From NCBI RefSeq assembly GCF_030272615.1, contig NC_081410.1, forward strand, positions 289,787,957 through 289,851,956: a stretch of DNA of 64,000 nt. The letters are read 5' to 3'. Made by a program: the position numbers and the translations under genes. A model generated the notes under the pieces. The model was not told where the DNA came from, did no database searches, and was given only the letters and a program-made list of their open reading frames with translations. Origin of the DNA: Cryptomeria japonica (lineage: Eukaryota > Streptophyta > Pinopsida > Cupressales > Cupressaceae). Shown here in pieces: positions 47,009 through 59,700 of the stretch. How positions within the stretch are numbered: position 1 is the stretch's first letter; each line of letters opens with the position of its first letter.

Positions 47009-48510
47009 TGCAACAAAAATGAAAGAGCACAAAGAGAGGCACAATCACACAAGACACCCCCCCAAATTCACTCAATCAAAGAACCCCCCCAAAAGTGATG
47101 ATTTGGCACTTTATAATTAGTGCGTATACAATGGGGCACTTGCAAAAAATGGCAAAGTGTACTTCTGATTACAATTTTACAACTACCTTAATAAGGCCAA
47201 AAGAGACTCAAACTGATAATGCAAGAGATCTAACTAAGATCCAAGCAATTTACAAGTACCTAATAGGCCAGATAAGACCAATATCTGAAAGTACAATTTC
47301 CACTCAAAATCTTTGAAATCTGATCATAGATTATGAAAGTAGACAAAAAAAAATGCACTTTCAAAAAAAAGGCACCTAAAAAGGAGGTCGTATGAGCTCA
47401 AACGAGGCCTTTGAAGTTGCAGAATTGAGGATTGGACAGGTACAACTGAGAGAATCCAAAAATTCCAAAAAACCTATGCACCAAAATCAGAAAATAACCA
47501 AACCACTGCAAAGATCACGAAATTTTAGCCCATTTCAAAAAAAATTGCACCAAAAAGGGAGCAAAAATGAGCAAGATATGGCCTTTCAAAGTTGGACTAT
47601 AAAACTGAAAAGCTCAATGGAGAGGGGGTCAAAAAATTTCAAAAGCCTACTGATGTGGTGCTGATGTCAGCAATTTATGAGCTTAAATTTGACGGCCATA
47701 TGATCGTCATGAAAACTTCCCCTCCTTGTTGACTGGGTGTCTATACCGTATGGACTGCTAACATGGCGCAGTGACTGTGCAACTGAATGGACTGTCGTAC
47801 CGTACGGACTGCTGACGTGCGTGGTCTACGTCAGCTCTAGGTGGTGGGTGATGTGGCAACTGACTGAGCTACGTGTATGCTGCATGACGAGGTCCCGACA
47901 GCTGACTGGGCTCCGCGTGGCAAGTTGGAGGCGTAGCGGCTGGCGGTGAGTGGGCATGCGGCGGGTGGTCTGAGCAGCCGACAGGAAGAGGTCTGGGCGG
48001 GAGCTGGTGGTCCTAGCCGGCAGGAGGCGTCAATGTCGAAGGGCCGGCGACGTGCGGAGCAAGGTGGTAGTGGGAGCTTCGACAGCACAGGTACGGCCTG
48101 CAACACTTGCAACACGCGCAGGTATGAATGGGACGGGGGGGGTCTGCAGACCCCCCAAAAAACAATATATTGTTTTTTGATATTTTTTTTTGAATTTTTG
48201 ATTCGCCTTCTTTTTTTTTCAAATTTTTTCCAAAATTTTTTTTGATTGCCTCCTTTTATTTTTTAGAATTTTTTTTTGAAAATAATTAAAAAAAATTTCG
48301 AAATCCGTACAATAATAGCCAAAATGGGGAAAAAAAAAAATTCTCACCAAAATAGGTTGACTTTATAGTCAAAATTCATGGAAACGGCCTCCCGGATTCA
48401 ACGGTGATGTCCAAATCACTGTACGATGCCCCCCAAAAATGAAGATCCCCAAATCCAAAAATAGAAGCCTCCAAAATGTCTCCAAAAAACTAATCAATGA
48501 AGCCCCAATA
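47009..48510 (-). other. Element H 5' leader with GC-rich block
   Basis: 1.5 kb between the primer-binding site and gag. About 47720-48150 is strongly GC-rich compared with the rest of the window, containing repeated CCGTACGGACTGCTGACGTG-like pieces (47745 and 47796). A purine/T-rich low-complexity stretch follows (48150-48350). An open frame at 48115-47837 has no recognisable domain and is probably a by-product of the composition. Confidence 0.7.
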
Positions 48511-48522
48511 GCTCTGATACCA
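48511..48522 (-). promoter_or_regulatory. Primer-binding site of element H
   Basis: TGGTATCAGAGC on the minus strand, directly abutting the 5' LTR. Perfect initiator-Met type. Confidence 0.95.
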
Positions 48523-48973
48523 TGTAGGATTTTGCCAAGATTAAGGGCACAATGAAAAGCATAAAAAGAGAGACAATAGAATGACAAGAACAAACTGTAT
48601 TCTCATCAATATGCAAATGATCAACTGGATTAACCAATAAAATGAATATAGGCCTACTTATATAGGCATGGCCATATGGATGTATGAGCACACAATTATG
48701 ACATGTGGCTCAATGAGAAACAAGGGTAGGTAAGAAATACTAGGGGTAGGTAGGAGAAATAATATAATATTCCACAAGAGGTGGATGACCCACCAAATGT
48801 GGAGTGTAACAACAAAATAAGACCACAAAAGGTGGAATTTCTCCTATAAGCTCTATCCCTATATGCACACTTCCCTAAGTGTCTCAAATCCAAACTACGA
48901 AGAGATGCATTATCCTAAGTTAACTTAAGTAAAGTGTAATAATATCCAAAATGAATATTTATTTACACCAACA
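48523..48973 (-). repeat. 5' LTR of element H
   Basis: Partner of 42250-42700 with ten scattered differences. TATA box on the minus strand (CCTATATAAG, 48658-48666), conserved in the other LTR at 42384-42393. Confidence 0.96.
48658..48666 (-). promoter_or_regulatory. TATA box of element H 5' LTR
   Basis: CTATATAAG on the minus strand, identical in both LTRs. Confidence 0.6.
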
Positions 48974-48978
48974 AGTTG

Positions 48979-50260
48979 TATGTGTAGATCTAGCCCATTT
49001 GTAGTAACTTGCTTGTTGTTAAGCCCTGGTGAGATCTATCTTCTTTCTGTTGATGTTGTCATAAGTGTGTAATGGGTTAATTCTATGCCTCAAAAGGGTG
49101 TCCTCCCCTAGGTCTAGCAGAACCTGTAGTGTAGGAGGATCAATTAGGGTCCTATGTTATGTTGTCCAAGTCCTAAAGTATTCCATTGTTTGAAACTGGC
49201 TATTTCATAGAATCAATTGCAGGTGAACTTGGGTTAACTAGTTTTGGTGAACAACAGTTCCATTGTGGATTTTATTGAAATAAGATAAAAGAGGAGCATA
49301 TTCAGAGAATAAAAAATTTGAAAAAATATAAATTCACAACTTGATAAAGTACAAGGGTTAGTAAGTGGTAGACGAATAACTATGGATGGATATGAAATAA
49401 AGAGGAGATTGTTGTTTGGAGCAACTAGTAGTAGTTTGGATCCTACCCTACCACAACTACCTAGGAAATTTTTTCCAATATCATGATCAAACTAGATGAT
49501 AGTTTAAGGATTTCCAATAAACCCTTGAGAGAATCACATTTGTAACCAATGAAAATTTTGAGAGATTAGTTAATTTAAACATAAGAAGATTAAGAGAAGA
49601 ATAAAATGAATGAGAAGAATATAATCCAGGGCTAAGTGAAGAGATGTGGCATAATGAAATCTCATTTATACAAAAAGAAATGAAAATAAATTTTAAAGAG
49701 GTACATCCCCTAGACCAAGGTTCATCCTTTCTAGGTATAAAAGGAGAATAATTGAGATAGAGAAATCACCACAACAAGAAGATAAGAAAGAAGAAAACGG
49801 AGAAGAAAAGTAGTAGAAAACAAAAGAAACTAGTAAACATCAAATACCTTGGAGTGAAATATTAGGAAAATATTATTTTGATATTAAGATAGAAAGAGAC
49901 AAGGGTACAACAGAGAAAGCCTCATAGTAATAACAAGAAGGCAAAAAAACAAGAAAGCAAGAAATTGGTAAACAAAATTGGTTACTATATATAGAACAAC
50001 ATATAACTATGGAAGAAACTCCTAGATGGATACAATAATCAGAATTATAATGTTTGGTATTAACACCAGCAAAGTAGTAGAACACTACTTTATTTCAGAG
50101 TCAATATGAGAAAAAATTGGGAAACTTGTAAAGAAATATTATTAGACATTGTAGGGTCATTGATAAAAGATTATTTGGAATGGCATGTCAAGTATTAATA
50201 ACCATGTAGCTACATGGGATGTTGCTAAATCAAAGTTTTTGATAAAATTTAGGATATTGG
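48979..50260. other. Unassigned DNA between elements H and F
   Basis: Target DNA of element H. A coding-like stretch on the plus strand at about 49333-49490 (QLDKVQGLVSGRRITMD...) is followed by stops, then by a Lys/Glu-rich region near 49740-49820. No family recognised. Confidence 0.4.
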
Positions 50261-51839
50261 TGTTTAACACACCATAGGACTGAGAGGGAGGTGAATCAAT
50301 CCATACCCTAAAACAATTTACTTATAATCCTTTAAACTTCAAGCCATAATTAACTTATATTTGCACATGAAAAATGAAAGTGCAAAGGATAACACACATA
50401 AGAACACCAAATTTACGTGGAAACCCCAAGATAGGAAAAACCATTGTGAGAATCAAAATCACACTATGAATAATTGATTACAATGTTTTAGTATCAAGGC
50501 CAAGGAGCTCACTGAACTTGATTGGAATTTCAAAACTAAGGCACACAAACTTAGGGAAAGATAAAAAGGAGATGCAATATTGAGATGCGCAATCTTAGGG
50601 AAAGATTTAAAGAGTTACATAGGCTTCCAAAGGACTCACTATCTTCTAGAAAGTACAAGGAATAATGAATTTTAATAAACAAGACCTCCTAATTATGAAA
50701 CTCTCCTTAAACCACTATGCCAAAGAGCAATATAATGGAAAACATCTCTACTTCATTCACTATCTCAAGACAATGTTGCACTAAAGATATGATCATCAAA
50801 GCTCATCAAAAACTACAATTTACACTTATGTTACTTGCATATCATTCACATCCAATTCACAACAATACACACCCCGAATCACACATGCGCACTTCTATTT
50901 ATATAGGGATATTCATTGAAACCCTGAACTAGGTCAACCACAAATAGTATACATGAGTTACATAAAGTCAACCACCTAGACTAAAAGTACATAATGTGGC
51001 CCACTCTAAGAGACAAATAGGACCCAAATACATTACAAAACTTCTTCAAAAGTCAATTCCAATGAACCACACATTCCAAGACATCCACCAAATTCAACAT
51101 CAACCATTTCGTATAGAAAAACAAGGAAACACATTAACCAGTCCTCCCAAAAACATCACCCAATGAAAATTACTCAATGTAGATCTACACACACCATTGT
51201 GAGACCCACATCAACATTCTAACTCAACCTCCAATGCATAATTCAACCAAAAGGTATAATCTAAATAAGATACACCACCTAATTCAACTAGAGACCAACA
51301 CAACTAACAACTCAAAACACAAAACAATATAGCTTCACTTGTTGATAAAGACAACACTATAAACCTATGCTAGAACACTACATGAACCATATAAACATGG
51401 CCTTTAAGTTGCAACACTTGAACTAGCATAGTAGAACAATGCAAAGCCTTCTCCAGGCTAGTCCTGAAAGACAACCTTACTATCAACAAACAACCACAAC
51501 CAACTTCATCAACAAAACAACTAGGGACCTAAAAACATGATAGTACAACATCCACATAACATAGATATTATATCTATAACTCCATGTCATGAACATCAAG
51601 AACCAAAGGAATTTAAAGGAGTCCTCCATGAAGACATTTAAATACTCTTTCCTATATATTGAAACTTCCACTACACCAGCCTTCTAGAAACACCTCATAC
51701 TTACTCAACATCACCACCAGACAACATAACATCTAAACACTCACTTCAAAATAATCTATAATATCCACACAATTGAACAACATAAATGAAAACACAAACA
51801 AGTTTGACATAAATGATAAAACAACACAAGTTTCCCACA
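50261..51839 (-). repeat. 3' LTR of element F
   Basis: On the minus strand it starts TGTGGGAAACTTGTG after an AAAAAGGGGAAAAT tract and ends ...GGTGTGTTAAACA. Holds the shared copia cassettes: TTGATTCACCTCCCTCTCA (about 50281-50299) and GGTTTTTCC..GGGGTTTCCACGTAAA (about 50410-50445). Only one copy is in the window. Confidence 0.8.
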
Positions 51840-52091
51840 ATTTTCCCCTTTTTCATCGAAGATAACACTTGTACCACTAATCAGCAATAAATTATTTCTA
51901 ATAGTATCTCTTTCCCACATTCTATCTCTCTCCCCTTTTTGCATCAAGGTCAAAGGGTTCCTGTAAACAATAACTTTCTTTCAAACCATAAACATTCTCA
52001 TTTTGTAAATAATATGATATCTACAACACCTCCTCTGAAAAGGATAACCACAACCTTCATTTCACTCCTAGAGAACATTCACTACAATAAT

Positions 52092-52303
52092 CTAGGAGTC
52101 AAAAGATAATCTTTTAATTCTTCTCCTAGAAAAATGCACCAGTTCTATACATCTAGTTTGAAGGAGGTGGAAATAATCCTTCACCAATATCATGGTAAAG
52201 ATGTTTGTAATATAATCCTTTGTAGTTGTGTACTCTAATTTGACTTTCTTCTTCTCTACAACCTTGTTTCTTAGGAAATGATGCCATATAGAAATGTGTT
52301 TAG
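52092..52303 (-). pseudogene. pol: Element F RNase H C-terminus
   Basis: Reads KHISIWHHFLRNKVVEKK..KLEYTTTKDYITNIFT, the standard closing segment of copia RNase H (KHI..HF.RE..., ..IADIFTK) in decayed form. The upstream part is missing because gypsy element E inserted directly before the KHI block. The frame ends at a stop at 52092. A fragment only. Confidence 0.85.
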
Positions 52304-55300
52304 TGTAATGCCCACGAAAATACCCTAAAGAAACTAAACAATAATATACAAATAGAGAAATTGTTTTCTTAATTAACATCTAATAACAACTAATGCAACA
52401 TATAACATCTCCATCTATTTACATTCATTAATCAATTAACCAATATTAACATACATCATTGCTCATTTCATCAAATAATGCAAGCGGAAATAACACAACA
52501 TCAATAATATTTCTCTAGGGTACTTTAACATCATTACTTAATTCATTTCAACAATAACATACTACACACACGATAGGTATATTTCACCTTCATTAATGCA
52601 TCATATTCAAATTCTTTAACCATGAGATATGCAACCCACAAAATTACTTATTCCTCACGATATGCATAATTTCTCTTCTACCAATGCATCTATGTAAATC
52701 ATTCCTATTTACTAGATCCAATTAACATCTTCTAACATATTCACTTATTAATCTATGAATATTCCTCTTTCAAGATTATTTAACATTCTAACTAGCCTCT
52801 AAACATTCCATGAGATAATACAACTAATCCATAATGCAATTTCATTCTATTCCAACTATAATCCACTTTATTTCCATGATTCATAAAATCACATCTCTAC
52901 AATAGTTCAAATACAATTTTACTAAATTCCAATCTTCAACTACAATTCATCTTACAAATATAAGTACATTAAATACATCATGAGCATAGCTCTTTCTACT
53001 ACAAGCATCCATTTACTATATACAAAAATATTACATTACATACATTCCATCTTATTCATTACATAAATCTTCTACAAGGTACATCCATAGTACATCATGA
53101 AGAAGAATCCACATCCACGCAAGAAGAATCCAAGAGAACATCCCAATGACTAAAAAGCACCAACCTCCTGACCACGTGGAACCAATGGAACCCCCCCCCC
53201 CATACTAGGAGATGACACAAGGTCCCAACACATAATCCAAACCTAAGATGACACCTATAACCAGGGAGACTAACCACACCGGGACTCTCAAACAAGAACT
53301 CTCACATACAACAAGAATGAACTCCCGGAGGCATAGAACTCATCAAGACATAAATGCATCCAATAAGCATAATCATAAATAATAAAGGGGAAACACATGT
53401 AGGAGTGGAGTGTCATCACATGCCATCCTCATAACATAATAACATAATAACACAAGGCACTAGCCTGATGGACATGTGGATCCATCTCAACCTATGAGAG
53501 ACTAAGGGAGATTAGCTTATCATCTTCAGGACCTTCTCATGCTTATCCTAAAACATCCTCCCTAGGTCTAAGTCATGAGGCACAAATCAATTTATCATCT
53601 TATTAATTAATCTAACTACCCAGCCCATCAATTATTAGGTTATCACTTATTTAAAAATCATGGCAAACTCCAATGTGCCCTGGTGGTCTAGACTTCATGC
53701 ATCCTTACAAGGAACCTCATGCAAGCCTATCTCTCATGACCACGGTCATCACAGGGAAGCCCACTCCTCCTAACATGGCCCAAAAATAAATCACAAGAGG
53801 CTCTACCAACATAATTACATGAAAATAATACTCAATACAGCCAATAACTTCCACACATACTCTTACAACATAACAAGGCTACAACAACATCAATATAACA
53901 AAATGAGCCTCTTGGCTAGCAATAAACAAAGGCATGTCGAGCCATCAAATATTGCCATCGAATAAAAGATAACATCACGGCAAGGCCTACTCACTTGCTG
54001 GTCCAAAACATCATAGTAATCATTTCAATCATCCATGGCCTATCCACATGGAAGAGAGTCTAAAATAATCACAATGCATAGAGAAACAAATATACTCAAA
54101 ACCATCAAAATGCATCAAAACTGATCAAACCCAAAACTGGGAAATATTAGTAGACCTCAAATAAATCCTCTAGTACAAAAATCAATTTGGAAAAATTATT
54201 TAATAATGACCAAAACTGAGAAAATACAAAACACAGATAGGTTAGCGCTTTTGCCCCGTAGGACAATGCTTCTGCCAATAGGAATAAAGCTTCTATCAAG
54301 AAGAACAACTCTTATGCATTCCAGAATCACGCATATGCTTCTTGAAACAACACTTATGTTTCCAGATTCACACTTATGCATCCTAAAACAATGCTTATGT
54401 TGCGCAGAGTAGCGCAAATGCATCACAGAACAACGCTTTTTCACAATAAAACAATGCTTTTGTAGAATAAGCGTTTTTGCACAAGACTTATGGAAAAACT
54501 CAGGAAACTTTCGGGTAAAATAATAAAATGCATACTTAATGAAGGGCTCAAAATACATACGAAAAGAAACACCCAGAAATAAGGAATACTTGGGTATAAA
54601 CACAATGAAATAACTAAACCTATAAACCAAGATTCAATCAAATAACTTCGGAACAATTTCTCACAAAGCCATGAAATGCCATACATAGGAAACCAAAAAC
54701 ATATATTCCAGCAACTATAGAAAACCCAAATAATATAAAGTTCCCCCCCAAATATTTCCTTTTAGCAATAATAGAATAAAATATTATTTTACCCCAATAC
54801 ACAAAACAATGTAGACACAATCCATACATAGAGAAGCCATTAAAAAACCAAAATGCAAAGTGAAGAACTTCAACCTGCAACTTGAAGTAATGATTTGAAG
54901 CTGAAGAAAATAAAAAGCAACAATAATCCAAAACCCTAACCTCAATTTTGGCCAATCAAAATATTCCATCTTAGACTATATTTTACCAACCCACCATATA
55001 ATATAATTTATTCACCCATTTTGAATTTAACTAATGAGAGTGAAGGGTAGCTAAAGTAAATAAAATATTCTTATCCTGCTAAGTGGAATTGTTTTATTTT
55101 TTTATTTAAATTAATGTGTTCATGCACCCCACTTAGGAATAAAAGACAAACTATTAAATAAATATAAGTTGTAAATAAATAATCCAAATGGGGATTAAAA
55201 TTAAATAAAACAAAAGCTAATAAAATAAATTAAAGAACCAAATAAATATAATATATCAAATAAATATCAAACCATAGAAGGTCAAATAAATAATTAAATG

Positions 55301-56244
55301 ATCAAATACCATTAAAGATTCAATCACAAATATTAAATAAATATTAGACAACAATAAGGCTTATCAAATATTAAATAATCATAAAATTAATAAACGTTAG
55401 TTATCAAATAAATATAAATACCAAATAATTAAATATTCAAAACTTATGAATGAAATACTTTTAAAATAAATGTTACCAAATATAAAATTACACATCCAAG
55501 GCCACATAATTACTCTAACATAATCAAGTAAATCAATCGACATAAATCAAACTCACAATGCATAGGAACCAAGCTTACTGACTGACATGGCAAATTATGC
55601 CAAGACACTGACTACTCATGGTAAACAAATTAGACCTAGAGTATGTGAGGGGAAACTCATGCCATCTCCGAACCACATAAGCCATTGGAACTAAAGACAC
55701 ACTCATACCTGTGAAGCCAAGTGGAGTCAATGTCTGGTACCTACAAAATCCTACAACCACAAAACGACAATACAATATATACATATACATATATAGAACA
55801 AACAAGTGATACAAAATCGCAACGACACATCCCGCTCACAATGAGTAATCTGGAATCATCTCTATCATGAAGATAGACAAACAATAGTCAAACACATCTC
55901 ATAAACATCTCATCATATGTAATCATGAAGTAGGGTTAGCATAATCATAATAATTATCAAAACCATGATAAATCTAATCTATCAATAATTCATCACATAG
56001 TGAGCATATAAAATCCATCGAGTACTTATATCATCAAATCACATGATAAATCATGATAGTGCCAACATCCATATAGATAATCAAAATAGCTTATGTCCAA
56101 TAGTGTCTAACATCAATCATAAGTCACTAAAGCATATGAGTAAACATCATCCAAATCATCAAAATATAGTCTAGATAAGTCTATCAAGCATAATATAAAA
56201 GTCAACTCTAGTCAAAATAAGTCAAATCAAGGATGGACACTACA
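52304..56244 (-). repeat. 3' LTR of element E
   Basis: On the minus strand it begins TGTAGTGTCCATCC after the CAAAGGGGGAGAGGA tract (56245-56259) and ends ...GGGCATTACA. It matches 61074-64000 closely. It includes a 21-bp tandem array (54247-54480) and long AT-rich sequence. It lacks about 140 bp present in the other LTR (63685-63824). Confidence 0.95.
54247..54480. repeat. 21-bp tandem array in element E 3' LTR
   Basis: About eleven units of 20-21 bp. Successive units begin GCTT..., e.g. GCTTTTGCCCCGTAGGACAA, GCTTCTGCCAATAGG, ACTTATGCATCCTAAAACAA, GCTTATGTTGCGCAG and GCTTTTTCACAATAAAACAA. Core GCTTATGCATCC with a following ACAAY. The array is repeated in the other LTR. Confidence 0.85.
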
Positions 56245-56289
56245 TCCTCTCCCCCTTTGCCTAGACTTACTCTTGGAAGCTTGAGAACA

Positions 56290-56440
56290 AATAGGGATAT
56301 AACTCTCTCATCCACACTGCATCCTCCCAAGTAGCTAAAGAATCATCAATCGGATCCCACTGTACCCTTACCTTCTCTATGCTCCGACCTCTGAGGGACA
56401 TCTCTTTGTGCTGAAGAATGCACACGGGTTCCATAGAAAG
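56290..56440 (-). pseudogene. pol: Element E chromodomain-like C-terminus
   Basis: On the minus strand, downstream of integrase, the frame reads VCILQHKEMSLRGRSIEKV, then VQWDP..DSLATWEDAVWMRE. This is the pattern of the chromodomain-like end of chromovirus integrases (VxWxG...ATWE). In active elements it helps direct insertion into marked chromatin. Here it sits just before the polypurine tract. Short and decayed, so a tentative call. Confidence 0.6.
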
Positions 56441-57910
56441 ATTCCCGTCCTCAACCTATAAAGCATTCTAATCCAACACATGCGAAATATCAGGATGATA
56501 TAGCCTCAAAAATGAAACATGAAAGACATCATGGATGTGAGACAAGCTAGGCGGTAAGGCAAGGTGATAAGCCAGAGGACCAATCCGCTCCAAACTATCA
56601 AAAGGTCCAACGAATTGAGGTGCCAACTTAGATCCTTTTTCGTAATGGATCAGACTCTTTCAGAGGTGAACTCTCAGAAATACCCTGTCACCAATAGAAA
56701 ACTACATGTCCACTCGATGGGCATCTGCATATTTCCTCTGTCTATCCTGAGCGTACAAAAAATGCTCTCTAATGCAAGCCACTTGCTCCTCCATATCCTA
56801 CAACATCTATGATCCAATACACACTCTATTGTCTAAACGATCCCAACTCAGGGGCATGTGACATGGTCTACCATATAACGCCTGATAAGGAGACATACCA
56901 ATAGAGCTATGGTAACCATTATTGTACACAAACTCAACCAAATAGAGATAATCCTCCCAACGAGATTGTTGATCCATCACATACATCCTTAATATATCCT
57001 CCTAAACTTGATTCACCCTCTTTGTCTGTCCATCTATCTCGGGGTGATAAGTTGAACTAAAGTTCAACTGCGTACCCAAATCATGCTGAAGAGTTATCCA
57101 AAATGCTGATGTGAACATTGAATCATGATCTGATATGATCCATCGAGGAATACCATGCAACCTCACAACTCCTTCCAAGAAAACCTGATCTAGTGTCGCT
57201 GTTGTGTACGAAGACCTGATCGGAGAAAAGTGTGCTACTTTGGTCAATCTGTCTACAGTGACCATAATAGCATCATGACAACATGAAGACATGGGCAATC
57301 CAACTATAAATTCCATAGATATAATATCCCATTTCCATCCTAGAACCAAATGTGACTATAATAATCCTGCAGGATGTTGATGCTCTTCCTTCACTCGTTG
57401 ACACTCTAGACAACATGCCATAAAATCTGCAATATCTCTCCTCATACCAGATCACTGATATATCTATCTCAAATTTGTATGCATCTTCTTGACACCTAGA
57501 TGTACCGAGTAAGGTGCACGATGTGCCTCTGACATGATCAAATCTTGAAGACCATTTGATGGTGGAACATAAATACATCCCAAATGTCTAAGAAGTCTGT
57601 CTGCTTCTATTGAGTAACCTGCATATCTTCCCTCAAGATCTCTACCTACGGAAACCTCTATAATAATCTCATGATACCATACATCTGAAGGAAGGGCACT
57701 AAGAATACGGCTCCTCAAATCCACACTAAGAGACATTGCTAAAATCATATGCCTCCTGCGACTCAATGCATCTACTCCCACATTCTCCTTACCTTGAATA
57801 TATCTCACCTCAAAGTTAGACTCACATAAGAACTCCATCCAATGCCTCTGCCTAGCATTCAAATTTGGTTGCATGAAAATATACTGCAAACTATGATAAT
57901 CACTATGCAA
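56441..57910 (-). pseudogene. pol: Element E RNase H end and integrase
   Basis: RNase H ends in 57910-57800 (DYHSLQYIFMQPNLNARQRHWMEFL...VDALSRR). The integrase zinc region follows (HRAPYSVHLGVKKMH near 57500-57545, CCLEC near 57405-57420), then the core: SMEFIVGLP, VTVDRLTKVAHF and IISDHDSMFTS. The third catalytic residue, normally Glu, is Lys at 57020-57022 (DGQTKRVNQV), followed at once by a TAG. The remaining part (YNHYHSS..MSPYQALYGRPCHMPL, near 56840-56960) is present in frame with further stops. Non-functional. Confidence 0.9.
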
Positions 57911-59700
57911 CTCGAATCTATGTCCAAGAAGGAAGTGCCTTCATCTAACCAAATAATGAACCACTACCACTAACTCAAGATCATGGGTGGGATAATTCTA
58001 CTCATGATTCTTAAGTTTAGACAACTCATATGCAATTGCACGACCAACCTACATCAACACTACTCCTAGAACTTCCAAAGAAGCATTCGTGCACACCACA
58101 AAATTCCCCAAAGGATCTGCCACTGCTAAAATAGGTGCACTAGTCAAACACTCCTTAAGGATCTGAAATGCTATATCACATTGCTTTGTCCAAACAAACT
58201 TCTCTCTTTTTCTCTGAAGAGAAGTGATAGGATGAGTTATCTTGGAGAAATCCTAAACATATCTATGATAATATCCTACTAAACCCATGAAACTATGCAC
58301 CTCTCCCACATTAGTGGGTGTTGGCCAATCGACAATCACCTAAATTATTGAGGGATCAACTACAGTACCCTCTTCAGAAATCACATGACCAAGATACCTC
58401 ACCTCTATATGGAAGAAATCACACTTTGCCAAATTGGCAAATAGTTGATTCTTCCTAAGACATTGCAAAACCTATCTCACATGATCCTCATGCTCCTCAA
58501 CTGATCTTGAATAAATCAAAATATCATCCAGAAATACTAATACAAATCTGTCCAAATACAACTTGAATACACCATTCATCAAGCTCATGAAAACCGAAGG
58601 TGCATTCATGAGACCAAAAGGTACCACTATGAACTCATAATGACCATATCTAGTGTGAAAAGTTGTGTGATGAATGTTTGTCTCCTGAATCCTCAACTGG
58701 TGATACTCAGACTTAAGGTCAATCTTAGAGAAGATTTTAGCATCCTTAATTTGGTCAAATAAATAATCTATCCGAGGCAAGAGACATCAGTTCTTTGTTG
58801 TCACCTTATTAAGCTGTCTGTAATCAATGCATAATCGAAGAGATCCATCCTTCTTCTTCACAAATAACACAGGCGCACCCCAAGGGGACACACTAGGATG
58901 AATAAACCCCTTCACCAACAACTCCTCCAACTGAACCCTCAAATCATTCAACTCTTATGTGGTTATTTGATAGGGAGATTTAGAAATAGGCTCAGCCAGT
59001 GGAACTAAATCAATCCTGATATCTATATCTTGCTGAGGGGGCATACCTGGAATCTCACTAGGAAAAACATCTGCAAACTCCTGAAGAATGGGATGCTTTT
59101 GCAATAAATCCTCTGAGCTAACTCCCCCATCCACATCCTTCACACTAACCACAAACAAATGGCAACCCTTAGACACACACCTCTTCATTTGCATAGCAGA
59201 AATCATGCAAAGAGAGATAAGTCTCTGAATACCTACAATCTCCACACTCTTCCCACTATCATCCTTCCACTACACTCTCTTACCTCTACAATCTGTCTAC
59301 GCTTGGTGAGATCCAAGCCAATCCATACCAAGAACCACATCATAAGATCCCAAAGACATAACACAAAGATCCACAGAAGTATGGCAATCTCCTAAAACTA
59401 AAGGATAATTGAGCACAAGGGAATCCACTACCACTTTGGACCCCATAGCTAACTCTACCTGCCACTTATCATCTTGCTTTGTCGTAGCAAGCCCACATCA
59501 TTCTACTAGAAAAAGAGAAATAAAATAGTCTGACACTCTAGAATCAAATAACATTGAACAAGAGATACCACCTATCACACTTGATGTCTCTACAACAGTA
59601 GCCTGATGCTCAGCCTGGTGGTTATCAACCACTGCAAAAATGCGATGAGACCTGCCTGCATCTCCAACTATAGGCTTATAAGTATCTAGCTTCTTCTACC
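57911..59700 (-). pseudogene. pol: Element E protease and reverse transcriptase
   Basis: The protease motif is present as MLFDSRVSDYFIS, with the catalytic DSG changed to DSR at 59537-59545. RT begins after EFADVFPSEIPGMPP (about 59050-59100) and includes [24 protein letters not shown] (shortened in text), [28 protein letters not shown] and the intact active site FLDDILIYS (about 58510-58540). RNase H begins after that. In-frame stops lie between the open stretches 59245-58955, 58780-58472 and 57910. Confidence 0.88.

Larger units (their letters stand above)
42250..48973 (-). mobile_element. Element H: young Ty1/copia retrotransposon
   Basis: 451-bp LTRs at 42250-42700 (3') and 48523-48973 (5') with target duplication AGTTG (42245-42249, 48974-48978). 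I count ten differences between the LTRs by eye (about 97.8% identity), nine of them transitions. Minus-strand order: primer-binding site, 1.5-kb leader, Gag, protease, integrase, RT, RNase H, AAGGGGGG polypurine tract, 3' LTR. Its LTR lacks the long cassette shared by copia-1, D and C, so it is a different copia lineage. Despite its youth, several in-frame stops are present. Confidence 0.97.
50261..52303 (-). mobile_element. Element F: 3' end of a Ty1/copia element, cut by gypsy element E
   Basis: 3' LTR 50261-51839, polypurine tract just inside it, and the end of RNase H (52303 to about 52092) in minus orientation. The coding sequence stops abruptly at the gypsy LTR (52304), so the rest of F should lie beyond the right edge of the window on the far side of E. 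The five bases left of the LTR are ATTGG. Confidence 0.85.

Noticed and set aside
47837-48115. GC-rich minus-strand frame in the H leader
   Set aside because: Open because the block is GC-rich; composition (Pro, Ala, Ser, Arg) is what such DNA gives, and no start context or homology supports it.
49333-49820. Endogenous pararetrovirus remnant
   Set aside because: The short coding-like stretch has no diagnostic motif of that group; the idea rests only on a vague resemblance.
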